Below, piece by piece: positions 54,315-64,000 of a stretch of 64,000 nt of DNA. The number at the start of each line of letters is the position of its first letter. Position 1 is the stretch's first letter. The stretch covers positions 67,276,119-67,340,118 of the forward strand of contig OZ025248.1 in assembly GCA_964019135.1 (NCBI GenBank), written 5' to 3'. The notes beneath the pieces are model-generated. The model was given only the letters and a program-made list of their open reading frames with translations, was not told the DNA's origin and searched no databases. A program made the position numbers and the translations under genes. This DNA comes from Arenicola marina. Its lineage: Eukaryota; Annelida; Polychaeta; Arenicolidae.

Positions 54315-55391
54315 TAAAATCTTACTCTGCCTTACTGTGTGGAAAATTCAGTGCTATAGCATAGCCATAGGCCTATATTCTGGTTTCGCAAGGACTTCCC
54401 CATTCACTCATATATATGTACCTGACAATATAATATGTATAAGCATTCTTCGGTTATTCATGTTACTTGATATTAGATGCTATGTCTACTACAACAACAA
54501 TTATCCCGTTATCAGGCGTGCACCACCGACAAGAAAGTCACTTACAACGCCGTCTGACACGGTCTGCCCTTACCAGAGCTGGCCAAAGCTGAAAGCCAGC
54601 GATCGTGAGAGTTGGCATAAACTTTACAAAAAGCTTAATTATGTCATGTGTGTGTCCCATATATATGAATACCTGCCTAAATGAAAACCTTTTATAATTC
54701 AAAAATATCTGTCCAATAGTCCCGGTGACTCCTGTAAAAGACTCAGCGTTCATTTTTGTCAGAGCACCCTGTCGCAAGGATTCTTTTCGGCCGCCATTGC
54801 CGAGTCCAAAGTGTCCAATGTTAGTGGCCCCACTCCGCTTATCACATGCGGACTTCAATTGCCCGCTTTTAGGCCCGCGAAAAACTTGACCAACCGTTGA
54901 AAACAATCATGGCGCCTAAGCGGTCCGCGTAGACGTTGGGCTCTCGTTATGAAGCCCAGCGATTCGCACATCAGACATTTATTTGCGGAAAAGCAAGCTA
55001 CAAATGAAAAGTCGAATGATGTGAGGTTATGTTGGTTTTAAAGAAATGTGTAAAGAGCAAAGATATTATTGTGAAATTGCATTTTTTTTTTGCCATCGGG
55101 AGCGTTTCAAAGGCCAAAAAGCTGGTGTCTGCTGCCACTTTTGTGCGAGCCTGTGAGTGATGAAGTGGCCTGTCGTAAAGTCTACCCGTTTGCAAGGGCG
55201 TCAGAGGCAGTTTCCAGCGCCAGATATAGGCCCGCAAAAGCATATAACTTAACGTACTTAGATCTATATATTTGTACATGACACTCACCTTCATTTACAA
55301 CTCTCTATATCATTGTTTACTTATCCCAAACTGTAGTTTCTTTTTCAAAAGTGCCAAAATGACCGTCTTCTTCTGAAGCAAAGCCATGAGT
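54315..55391. other. Intergenic stretch, no gene seen
   Basis: A 122-residue minus-strand frame (54906-54538) is uncharacteristic in composition and lacks a domain. Nothing else is supported. Confidence 0.35.
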
Positions 55392-55690
55392 ATAGGGCTA
55401 TAAAGTCTCGTTCGATTAGACTTCCGGTTTACTCATTTTGGGGACAAACAAACGAAGCACGTGTTCGGAACGAGTTTAGATTCTCTGCGCACACTGGTAT
55501 CCTGACTATCTGTGACGTAGGCGTGACGTGTATGTTACGCAAAGAGAGAGACTGGGAACCAGACTACCTGCGCAAAAGCCAGGCGCCGAGGGGTGGGTCC
55601 ATTGCGGAAAGCCTAGCGCTATGATTAAGAATATTTAAGAAATATAGCTTCACAAAACGGATAGATGACATATTTTGTATTCGTTTACGC
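55392..55690 (+). mobile_element. Family C element, left part only
   Basis: TATAGGGCTATAAAGTCTCG through GGCGCCGAGGGGTGGGTCCA to CACAAAACGGATAGATGACA matches the first 300 bp of 22420-23302. It stops abruptly at TTCGTTTACGCCAT, where unrelated family E-like DNA begins. Confidence 0.8.
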
Positions 55691-55832
55691 CATTTTTTAG
55701 GGTTTTAGGAGTTTAGGGGGGTCCGCCCCACCCCCCACCCGCCTTCAGTTGTTAAAAAAGGGATCCCTTTCACCCCCCCGCAAATTGTTTTGCCCCCCCC
55801 CCCTCCGTCGCCACCCCCCCCCCTGTTTCATT

Positions 55833-56140
55833 CCTAGATCCGCCCATGTAAGGTATGTCCGACCAGGGGCGGATCTAAGGGGGAAAGGGTGGGGAGGTTA
55901 GGGGGTTTGCTACCCCACCCCTCCTTGGGAACTTGAGGATACACTGTAAAAGTTGTGCTGTCCAAACGACATACAGCGGAAAGAGATTTTGTCGATGCAA
56001 CCCAGAGGCAAAGCCAAGGGGGGTGTGGGTTGTTGTTCTTTAAGGGGATGTTAAGGACTGTTTCCACCCCTCCCTCCCGGTCGTAAAAATTGGTGGACTC
56101 CGCCGGTCATTTTTACCCCCCCCCCCCTCCCGCCCCCGAT
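55833..56140. mobile_element. Family E ends, two adjacent copies
   Basis: CCTAGATCCGCCCATG (55835) is a right end, its copy extending back into the C-rich tract from about 55720. CAGGGGCGGATCTAAGG (55864) is a left end whose copy reaches the C-rich block ending CCCGCCCCCGATC near 56140. The interior GGTTTGCTACCCCACCCC..CTTGGGAACTTGAGG parallels 14755-14815. Confidence 0.6.
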
Positions 56141-56149
56141 CGGAAGCTT

Positions 56150-57227
56150 TTTTTCTGTTTGTCCGTTAACGCATTATCTGTCGAATGCCTTAAGATATCG
56201 ACTTGAAATTTCACAAAAAAGATGCGGAATGGGAATCGTCAGACTAAGTTCGTAGATCGTAGATGTAGGTCAAAGGTCAAGGTCACAGGAATTTTTCGAA
56301 GTTCGCTTAACCATTGAAAGATAGGACCAAAAAACGGGAAAATCGTTCGCAGTTTGCATTTAATCAAGCTGAAAATTATTTCTTATATTGGGCCCATTAG
56401 TACCATCAAATCGCCCAAATAGTTTTCCCTCTAAAAATTCCCAAACTTTAACATGGGACTCTACAGGAGCATTTTGGCGGGGACATGGCCTGCTCCATTG
56501 CTCCATGAAGGGGGCGTGTCGGACAAACGACACCTTGCGGGAGACATGACATTAGTATTTGGGCGCAAAGTACTATATTGATCAAGGTCACGCTTCTAAG
56601 GTCAAGGTCACATCAAGATCAAGGTAACGAAACATGTTTCTCCGAGTAACTTCGTTAATACTTGGTCTAGAGATTCGGGGTTTGTTTCAGAGTATTCTTC
56701 AGAGACAGGCGCAAATGCAATGTGGCCGCAGGTTTCATCTCACATTTATAGGTTTCGAGTTACTGGATGATCAATTTTGACAGTGCCGAAAGTGCAAAAA
56801 ATTCGCCGTGACTACATAAATGCAGGTCGATGACTCATCTGTGGTGGAATACGTACTTATATTACTGACATCATGTATGCCAAATACCATCAAAATCTAA
56901 CCACCAGTTTCGATTCTGGCAAATTATCACACTTTAACATGGCCAAGCCCATTATAAAGCCTCGATACGCCAAATGACTGACGGCGTGCCACGCCAACGT
57001 CATGAAATGGGTCTTAACATAGTCGAATTGGTCTCATAACCACAATTTTCGTCTTCCTTCTCAAGCTCTGCTTGACCGTCTAGTTTTATTTGTCATCACG
57101 ACTAAATGATGACCACATTCAAACAACCTGCCAGCCACATGTCGTGAAAGCTGCGACATTTATATCACTTTCAGGCGACGTGGTAACAACGTGGGGTGTT
57201 AGCTGGGTAACTGTGGTAGTTGTGACT
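56150..57227. repeat. Degenerate dispersed sequence with clustered AGGTCA half-sites
   Basis: Opens TTTTTCTGTTTGTCCGTTAA and contains ATATCGACTTGAAATTTCAC, a layout I associate with widespread invertebrate repeats. AGGTCA occurs at 56267, 56274 and 56280 (a DR1 plus DR0), and at 56585, 56599 and 56605. No coding frame is present. Confidence 0.45.
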
Positions 57228-57282
57228 GGGTTAGGGTTAGGGGTTAGGGTTAAGGGTTAGGGTTAGGGTGAGGATTAGGGTG
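57228..57282 (+). repeat. Interstitial TTAGGG-type telomere-like tract
   Basis: Eight or so units of TTAGGG and variants (TTAGGGG, TTAAGGG, GATTAGGG) on the + strand. This is the usual metazoan telomere unit, here short and degenerate. Confidence 0.85.
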
Positions 57283-58681
57283 GAAAATGTTGCATAGGAC
57301 GGTGGATTCTTCATCATGTGTGGTGGAATTTTCTGCCCCGTGGTAGAAATATCTGCATAGATGGTGGATTATGTCGTCCTGCATGGTGCATTATGTCGTC
57401 GGGCTTGGTGGGAAATGTTACACCATGTTAATCCCCGTATGACTACGGCAAGGGTATATATTTTTTTTTAATTTGAGAAACAAAAATTGATCAAATTAAC
57501 ATAATATGGAATAAAATTTTTTTCGAATGATTTCAACTTGTTTTTATATATTAAATGAATGACGATATGATTCCTAAAAAATGTGTGTACACGTATTGAC
57601 CCCTATTACTATAATATATGCTTATTTCGTGCCCCGACATGGATATTAGTTTATAAAAAATTGATAAATTTGGAAAAATGAATTTATTGCCACATTTCTC
57701 CTCTTTCTTCAAATTTTTAACCCATATATTACGTTAACTTCGATTGATTGTCCGGGTCAATATGATCACGGAGCCCTAATAAAACACATGAGGTCATGTG
57801 AGATCACGAGAAGCCATGTGGAGCCACATGGAGCCACATGGAGCCACATGGAGCCATGTGGTGCCATAGGACCATACCCCTAAGACTATGCAGCAATTCC
57901 ACCATTTAGCTAGGGGTAACTGCATAACCCTTAGACTATGCAGCAAATTCCACTATCATAAAATATATTGAATTTTACCCCCCGACCCTATAAAATGTGT
58001 ATGTTCGACCTTTTAAAGAGCCCGTTCGGAGTAATAATTTGTTATAGAATATACCCAAATAACTGTTTTATGCAAATTGATATGAATCACCACAAAATTA
58101 CTTCTCGTTGACACTGCTTCCTTTGTGTTGAAAACAGTTTATAAGAATTATATGATAATTGTTTATATGTTTTCGATCCGTTCGACCCCAAATATTTTTC
58201 GTACGAGTATAATATATATATCAGAAGAAAGCCCGTGCGGAGTGGTATTAGATGGTAATTAGATTGTAACCGTAACGCTTGAGGACATAGGTCAAAATAG
58301 TATATTCAAATTTGGCTCCTAACCAGGTGTTACTGGTTTTGGCTCAGTACGCGTCGAATAAGGGCACAGGCCCCAAATCATTAGACTAGTTGAAAAATAT
58401 AAATGACTCGTAAGAGTATGACATATAAAGTTTTCAGACCGTAAAAGACACCATGCAAAGCAGCCGAGAAGCCCCTTTTCGCGAAGATTTATTGAAGTTC
58501 CATTTAAAACAATTGCTTTGGTCACGAATAAATAATATTTAGACTGTCAAAACTGACAATACGAGGTAAATAAAGTGCCACATGTAGCTAATTCTCCGGA
58601 CTTCGCAGCCTATCCGGCGAACTCATTAACATAAAGGATGTGTCGTAAGTGGAAGTAGGAAAATTACGTTCACTCTGAAAC
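57283..58681. other. Intergenic AT-rich stretch
   Basis: Apart from the 10-bp repeat at 57812-57862 no gene or recognised repeat is visible. A minus-strand frame of 68 residues at 58319-58525 is unsupported. Confidence 0.35.
57812..57862. repeat. 10-bp tandem repeat GGAGCCACAT
   Basis: Four near-perfect units of GGAGCCACAT, with diverged flanking units GAAGCCATGT and GGTGCCATAG. Confidence 0.8.
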
Positions 58682-58945
58682 ATGGCTGAGTGCGGCTGGA
58701 CCGCTTTTGAACAGGAGGGTGATTTTATGGGGATTGGTAATGAAGAAGGGGGCGGAGCTGATATAGAAGGAAACGAAATCGAGGAGGAGACTGTTAGGCT
58801 TATTAAACAACACAAACGTACTATTCAACCCTACCGATTCGAGCCGCAATCGGAGTCTGTTGCTAATCAGTCGGCCAGTGCGGCAGCCGAGCCTTCTGAT
58901 TCTGATGACGTCGTCGTTGGTACCGTCGGGCGCCAGCGCGTATGA
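58682..58945 (+). CDS. N-terminal exon resembling P2X7-like zinc-binding proteins
   Basis: 87 residues from ATG 58682: acidic start (MAECGWTAFEQEGDFMG), a Glu-rich helix and RTIQPYRFEPQSE, then an acidic Ser/Asp run. The IQPYRFEP block before an acidic linker is a hallmark of the uncharacterised invertebrate proteins named after the P2X7 C-terminal cytosolic domain. The frame stops at 58945 (TGA) without a clear donor. A second piece at 59120-59302 (VSMANDV..MQCCKHDE) could be the Cys-rich continuation. The gene is incomplete or broken. Confidence 0.45.
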   Translation: MAECGWTAFEQEGDFMGIGNEEGGGADIEGNEIEEETVRLIKQHKRTIQPYRFEPQSESVANQSASAAAEPSDSDDVVVGTVGRQRV

Positions 58946-59113
58946 GCAGCCATGTATCAGGCCTAAGAAGCACTCGTCAGACTGAGTCTGGTGACAGTGC
59001 CAGTGCCTGAGCCAGCGTCACAACAAACCGGACCGATAACTTGAACTGTGCAGTAAACCCTTAATCATATGATATGATCATATGTTCCTCACAACTGACG
59101 GTCACCACGGTCA

Positions 59114-59302
59114 GTGCATGTATCCATGGCTAATGACGTCAATAAAGAAACTATGCAATGTTGCAAACATGATGAGTGCACCTCACGCGCATCACTTGGC
59201 TTTGTCATAAAGCAAAGAAAGCTGTCTTCTGTCATTGATAGCCAAACTGTCGGACCGCATCCTGTGAACATAAGTTCACTCGGGTTGAGATTTGTCAAAT
59301 AA
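59114..59302 (+). pseudogene. Cys-rich piece, possible continuation of the P2X7-like fragment
   Basis: HVSMANDVNKETMQCCKHDE resembles the C..C..M....E..CC.E zinc region of the same protein group, but the preceding CxC is missing. After about 40 residues similarity is lost and the frame ends at 59302. No intron borders join it cleanly to 58945. Confidence 0.3.
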
Positions 59303-59831
59303 AATGGCCCAGTTTAGTTCAGGTACGAAGGTCCAAACTTGGACATCGACGACTAAAAGTAAGCAGGTGTTGTTGAACGGCAAGCAAATAGTAACTGTTC
59401 ATTCGATTACCATAATATTTAGAGCTTCTGTTCGTGATGACAATCACCACACATTGATAAAAGTGCTCGTTTAATTTTGCATAATCTTAGTCTAAAACTT
59501 TTGGAGACCGTGATTGCTTAAAATGCTATTCTAAAGTTAGCCCGCAACTTGTGGCGTTGTTGCCGAGAACAAGTTGTATTGTACAAGGCTTACATGATGG
59601 AGCTATTCTAAAGTCAGCTGATAATTTTGGACAGGATTTAGCCAAATTGGCTATAGTATAGGGGAATTGCCTAACCCAGCTATGCCAGTCTAAGGCAGAC
59701 ACAACATTGACATTGTCACTGACACTGTCAATCGTTATTGACACAAGAACACACCCTGGCGTTTTCTCGTTTCGCAACAGCGCCGCTGACACTGAGACTG
59801 TTTCCGTGAGAGTGGGTGTTGACACCCGATC

Positions 59832-60147
59832 TTAAACTCGAAGTTCAAGCTTGAATACCTCACTCGAAAACATTGTTGGAGCAGCGTTTGGTTTCAGAAC
59901 ACGCTTGCTTGTCTGAAATCCCGAATTGTTCTTCACTTTGGCATCGATTGCAAACTGTTCATCAGTGAAATGTTCGCTACAAATGTACGTAAATTTTCCC
60001 TCCCCTTCCATGCCGCCAGCGTACGCCGCACCTGAGCCGTCCACCGTCGTTTCAAGGCTTCATCTCCAGCAAACCTTAACACAGTAACATATCTACTCTA
60101 TCCAGTGAGCTTCTGCAGCACCCAAACACGCAGTACGTCTTTACCAT
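59832..60147 (-). pseudogene. THAP-domain relic with frame breaks
   Basis: Minus strand from ATG 60147: MVKTYCVFGC opens a THAP finger. RFAGDEALKRRWTAQVRR in a second frame is the F...L..W...+R helix. YICSEHFTDEQFAID and KRVLKPNAAPTMFS in a third frame give the final C..H pair and the APT-F motif. All parts are in family order within 315 bp, so two indels rather than introns probably separate them. A first-exon or transposon origin are both possible; no P-type transposase follows clearly downstream. Confidence 0.65.
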
Positions 60148-61320
60148 GCAGATGTAACTAAATATCCGCGCAAAGCACGCTAAACAACGATAGAAAATGC
60201 ACAGACGCCTACGGATAAGACGCCCATCAACAAACGGTGACCGCGAAGTGTTCACCTCCAATGACGTCATTTCTGACCTCCTTCCGCATAGAAGATTTTT
60301 GGCGCGTTTTTTTTTTAACGAAAAATGCCCAAAGCGTGTTTTTTTGCGTAAAACAGCTGCGATTGCTTCTGATATCTCCAATAGTTGGATCTTAGACTAT
60401 TTAAAGGTGTTTAGTACCCAATTTGAGTGCATGGTGTCTTTAACTATGAAATTAAATGTGGTTTGGGACCCCGGGAAAGGGATTTCAGCGTTTTTGTCCT
60501 ATTTTTTTAGCACCAAGTGCTGAAAAATGTTGTTTTCTCCACTTGTAGGTCAAGCGCTATAACCTGAGCAATATTAACTTTCGGAGGATGTTTAATAGAC
60601 CAAAAACTACTCATGTTGGCTGTCAATAAAAAGTGAAATATATGAAAAATCGACAAGGTCAAAGATTAAAGGGAACCGCCAGCCTGGCCTCAGACGCTGC
60701 TTTACCGATTCATATAATACCCAATTGTCTATCTTCCAAATTACAGAATTTGTTGTTCTATCTGTAGCTCACAATAAAATTTAGAAGTGACTGCCAGGCA
60801 TGATTTCGTCGCCTACCCAGGCGGCAGCCCTTTTTGGAGACGTGTCCGCGATTGACCAATCAAGAGGCGATACTCTAATTTATTCAAAGCGGAAATTACG
60901 CCTATTGTGTGAGCAAAACAAGAGCGCGTGATAATCGCTAATATAAATAGCTGCGATTCTAACTCCAATCATGGCATTGTTGCGGAGTCAATCGTCGCTA
61001 GACTTATATAAATTGGTTTGGACGGTACTTTTCCATGAAACACTAAGATCTTGCGTTACTACGCGGCTTGGAACTGCCGCTGTTCATCTGTAAATCGCGG
61101 CCCTGATATCTCTCTCCGCGAGTTATAACGTAAGGCGGCGCCACATGCATAGTCACAATATGCGTCACTGCTCCCGGCAAAATGGCGCTCTGCTTGACTA
61201 TGCTGGGGGCGGGTTGTCTTAATTTTTTTTCTCCTTACCAGTCGGCCGAAACGACGGGTTAACACTCGCCAATTTAATTTTAAGATGCAAACTTTCAGTT
61301 TAAATTTTGCCACTTAGAAA
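60148..61320. other. Intergenic stretch, no gene seen
   Basis: Short frames only. ATATAAATAGCTGCG near 60943 resembles a TATA box but no frame follows. CCAAT (GACCAATC) lies at about 60854. Confidence 0.35.
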
Positions 61321-61512
61321 TAGTGTGCATTTAACCTTGAAAAACTTGACAAATGAGGTCAAGGTTGCACTTTGAAAAGTGTTTCCAAATATGGTACAAA
61401 ACAGTGTGCTGGCGAGTGTTTGCGGACTTTGACCTTGAAGGTCGTCCTTCAAGTATGTTATGTAGTAGGTCAAGGTCATGGACATAATTGACATAATTGA
61501 CTTTCAAGGTCA
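61321..61512. promoter_or_regulatory. Cluster of TCAAGGTCA-type nuclear receptor half-sites
   Basis: GAGGTCAAGG (61356), GACCTTGAAGGTC (61430), TAGGTCAAGGTCATGG (61468) and TTTCAAGGTCAGAA (61502) occur within 190 bp on both strands. They match extended ERR/FTZ-F1 type monomer sites. The sequence may equally be a repeat fragment; no adjacent gene is identified. Confidence 0.35.
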
Positions 61513-63294
61513 GAACATTTTGACGGTCAAAAATTGAAATTTCTTATATCATTTGTATCAGTTGTGCTGAGATGATAGCTTGATTTGTGGGCTATGCTAG
61601 TTTGGGCCCATCTCTTGCCCGGTACACAAGTAGCCCATCAAAAGCCCACCCAAAACCCATGTAAAGCCCAGTAAAAGCTGTTTGCTTTTATTTTCGTCCA
61701 TTATATTACTTTATGTGCCAATCTATTTTTCCTATCATATCCAAAGTAATCTTGTACATGATGAAGCTCCATTGGCTACAAACATCAGCTATTAAACAGA
61801 CTGAAAGACGGAACGTGCACACAACGTTTCCTAGCAATGATTGCCATTGGCTGCAATTGAGACAATGGAGACAGTAGACGTCATAACAGGCACGTGCTCC
61901 TTCTCTTAGCTTATTTTGAGGGAGACATTTGTGGTCAATGGCGCTTCATCATGTGCAAGATTACTTTGGATAATATAGGACGAATAGATTGCCACAGAAA
62001 GGAAAGTATGATTGAATTGGTTGGGGGGTCTGGGTTCCGCAGATTGTCCGTAAATTTCCGAGCGCTCACTCCAATTTTAACGAAAATATCTGCCAAAAAC
62101 AGTGTGAACGGCATTAACGAATTTAACCAAAGTCAAAGTCATAAATACCGTAGACTCACGTTTCGGCCCATATTTTCCACGAATTTGTCGCGATCGCTCT
62201 GAAAATCACTGACGTGAGAAAGCAACACCGTGCAATTTAGTAGGTCGTTACAGCACTAACTGTACTATGCCAAATTGTTACGTTTGTCAAGCAATACCCA
62301 TTATCCATCCCAGAATCGTTCCTTCCCTGCCCCCCCCCCCTCCTTTCTTCGTAGTTCATCGAAAAGCTGGCAACTAAAAAGCGATACGTTTCTATCTTAC
62401 TTTCGGTTCCAGGGGCGACGGCATTTCCCTATGGGACTTCCCATGTTAAGGCCGTCCATCTCTCATGCTGGAAAAAATGTTTTACCGCGTAATTCACAAG
62501 TGCCTTCGTCAAACAGTACCAGGATCTTTTTCTTTGGTTCAACATGGTACATAGTAACCACAGTGTTTACAATACGGAATTCGAATAAGAAATGGCGCTA
62601 CAGATTTGTTTTAAAACTTGCCCCATGGTAAAAGATACAAGGCGTTCTATTTAATCCATCATTCTATTCTTGCGGCTATGGGTTGATACTACCTAGCTGA
62701 GCCATCAACTGTACACATGGTGACATAACCCTATTACTTTTCGGTATATAGTCGAAAACGTATAACATTGGATCCTATGGAGAAAAATGAACTTGAGTGA
62801 ATATAACCTACTTTCGTTCAAGCTATTTCAGTCTCGTTCACCACACAGTCAGGTACTATCATCAGAAAGCAAGTTATAAGAAACACACGGCGATCGCAAT
62901 ATTAGTTTTTGGTTGAGCACTTTCAGAAAGACGGGCTCTTAGACCAAAAGCGATTTTCTCATCATCAGTGTACCACAGTTTTTTGATTACTTGTCGGAAC
63001 GTTGTTCGGAGTTTTTATTTATTTGTATTAAATTCTTCCAAATTAAGCATTTGTTATCAGTTGCCTTGACACAAATGTAGCAGTTTTCACTCGTCATTCT
63101 CCAATTACAAACACATTCTTATTCCGTATTTTAGTCATATCCACATTCTTCATTTTTATCGCTACCAACCCCTATATTCGCTAGGGGGCAGTCAATATTG
63201 TTTATCATTCCTCTCCATTCATTGGTCCATTGTTTCATCTCGCATTTCATTGGTCAATTTCCGCTAGTCTGTTTGCGAGACCAGCAATCCCGCG
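61513..63294. other. Intergenic stretch with possible promoter near its end
   Basis: A 118-residue + strand frame (62275-62631) has no domain. At 63221 and 63249 ATTGGTC (inverted CCAAT boxes) precede the duplicated segment at 63295. Confidence 0.35.
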
Positions 63295-63602
63295 CAGATT
63301 ATGTGTTGGGATTGCGCCGGCAACACGTCGGCACTAATGTCTGGTCTTCGACATTACAGGTAACTATTATAAACCTGTGTATTTGTTATTCTCACTAGCA
63401 GTATATGTATGGTACTTATTTAATGTCCATAGATATGGTATATTTCATATCGTAGTGTATTTATAACTTGAGGATTATTGCATTATTATCTACTTAATTA
63501 GGCAGATTATGTGTTGGGATTGCGCCGGCAACACGTCGGCACTAATGTCTGGTCTTCGACATTACAGGCAGATTATGTGTTGGGATTGCGCCGGCAACAC
63601 GT
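63295..63602 (+). repeat. Triplicated 65-bp segment with exon-like borders
   Basis: CAGATTATGTGTTGGGATTG..GGTCTTCGACATTACAG occurs at 63295-63359 and 63503-63567, with a truncated third copy at 63569-63602. Copy 1 is followed by GTAACT (donor-like). Copy 2 is preceded by ACTTAATTAGGCAG (acceptor-like). One frame is shared: ADYVLGLRRQHVGTNVWSS. Either a duplicated exon or a non-coding repeat. Confidence 0.6.
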
Positions 63603-64000
63603 AATAAAGACCTCCCCAGCAACAAACAAGTGTGTGTGTTTGTCTCTCTTACCCCACGAGCACAATCTGTCACACAAATTGCAGAACTATTGAAGGTATT
63701 TCGACATACAAAATGCGACTTTTGCATCAACTTATTAATGGTTAACTCCACACGTCATTAAAATTCGCGTTAACCTTAAATGATAACGCTGCTCCTATAA
63801 AACAACTCGATCCTTGTAGCAGGATCATCAAAATGTCTACATAATATTACTGTTACAGGTAAATATTATTTTAGATCGTTCTCATAAATTGTGACACTCA
63901 TAAATAAAACAATGTTTGATGAATTTTATTCACACATTATCAGATACTTTGTGCAATTGAGTGCAACCCCATTATGATTTCTAAATCCTTCCCCTACACA
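63603..64000. other. Window end, no gene seen
   Basis: AT-rich DNA with TGTTACAGGTAAATATT near 63850, which looks like an exon end, but no frame supports it. Confidence 0.3.

Noticed and set aside
54538..54906. 122-residue minus-strand frame
   Set aside because: Composition looks partly coding but no domain, neighbouring exon or repeat family supports it.
62275..62631. 118-residue + strand frame
   Set aside because: No start context, domain or splice borders; Ser/Arg-rich composition is not distinctive.

Overview
The window is animal nuclear DNA, most likely from a marine invertebrate. Genes are split by introns with GT..AG borders, intergenic DNA is crowded with foldback transposons, minisatellites and long poly(C)/poly(G) runs, and there are DIRS-like, THAP, C1q-domain and chitin-binding sequences plus a short TTAGGG tract. 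Nothing looks bacterial. I cannot name the species; a lophotrochozoan or invertebrate deuterostome fits best.

Three complete spliced genes are readable, all on the + strand. (1) 5144-15314: a 12-exon NADP-type malic enzyme of 573 residues with every catalytic, metal and cofactor signature in place. (2) 18321-20887: a 4-exon secreted protein of 438 residues made of three C1q/TNF-like domains. (3) 25722-27871: a 3-exon secreted protein of 112 residues with one chitin-binding (peritrophin-A) domain and a Thr-rich tail. The last two are typical surface or innate-immunity proteins of invertebrates.

The most unusual signal lies upstream of the malic enzyme. At 3839-4204 there are five tandem copies of an exon-like 40-nt unit, each with its own acceptor, ATG and donor. 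All would splice in frame to malic enzyme exon 2, and they match the residues encoded at the end of exon 1. Because 40 is not a multiple of three, only one copy can be used per transcript. A candidate leader exon ending at 1357 fits their phase exactly.

From about 28 kb to the end the DNA is mainly mobile elements and relics. They include two long dispersed repeats shared with the 5' part of the window, a SINE- or MITE-like family (B), a foldback family (C), a 92-bp GACGTC-rich satellite, a frameshifted and truncated transposase (38113-39361), and a relic resembling DUF4806 proteins (39809-40392, minus). A DIRS-like retrotransposon lies on the minus strand (about 43.8-52.4 kb); its gag is split by a 3.9-kb insertion that itself carries a small MITE. 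A 520-bp perfect-looking hairpin of EcoRV-site repeats (52806-53329) follows. The last 6 kb hold broken THAP and P2X7-like fragments and clusters of nuclear-receptor half-sites.
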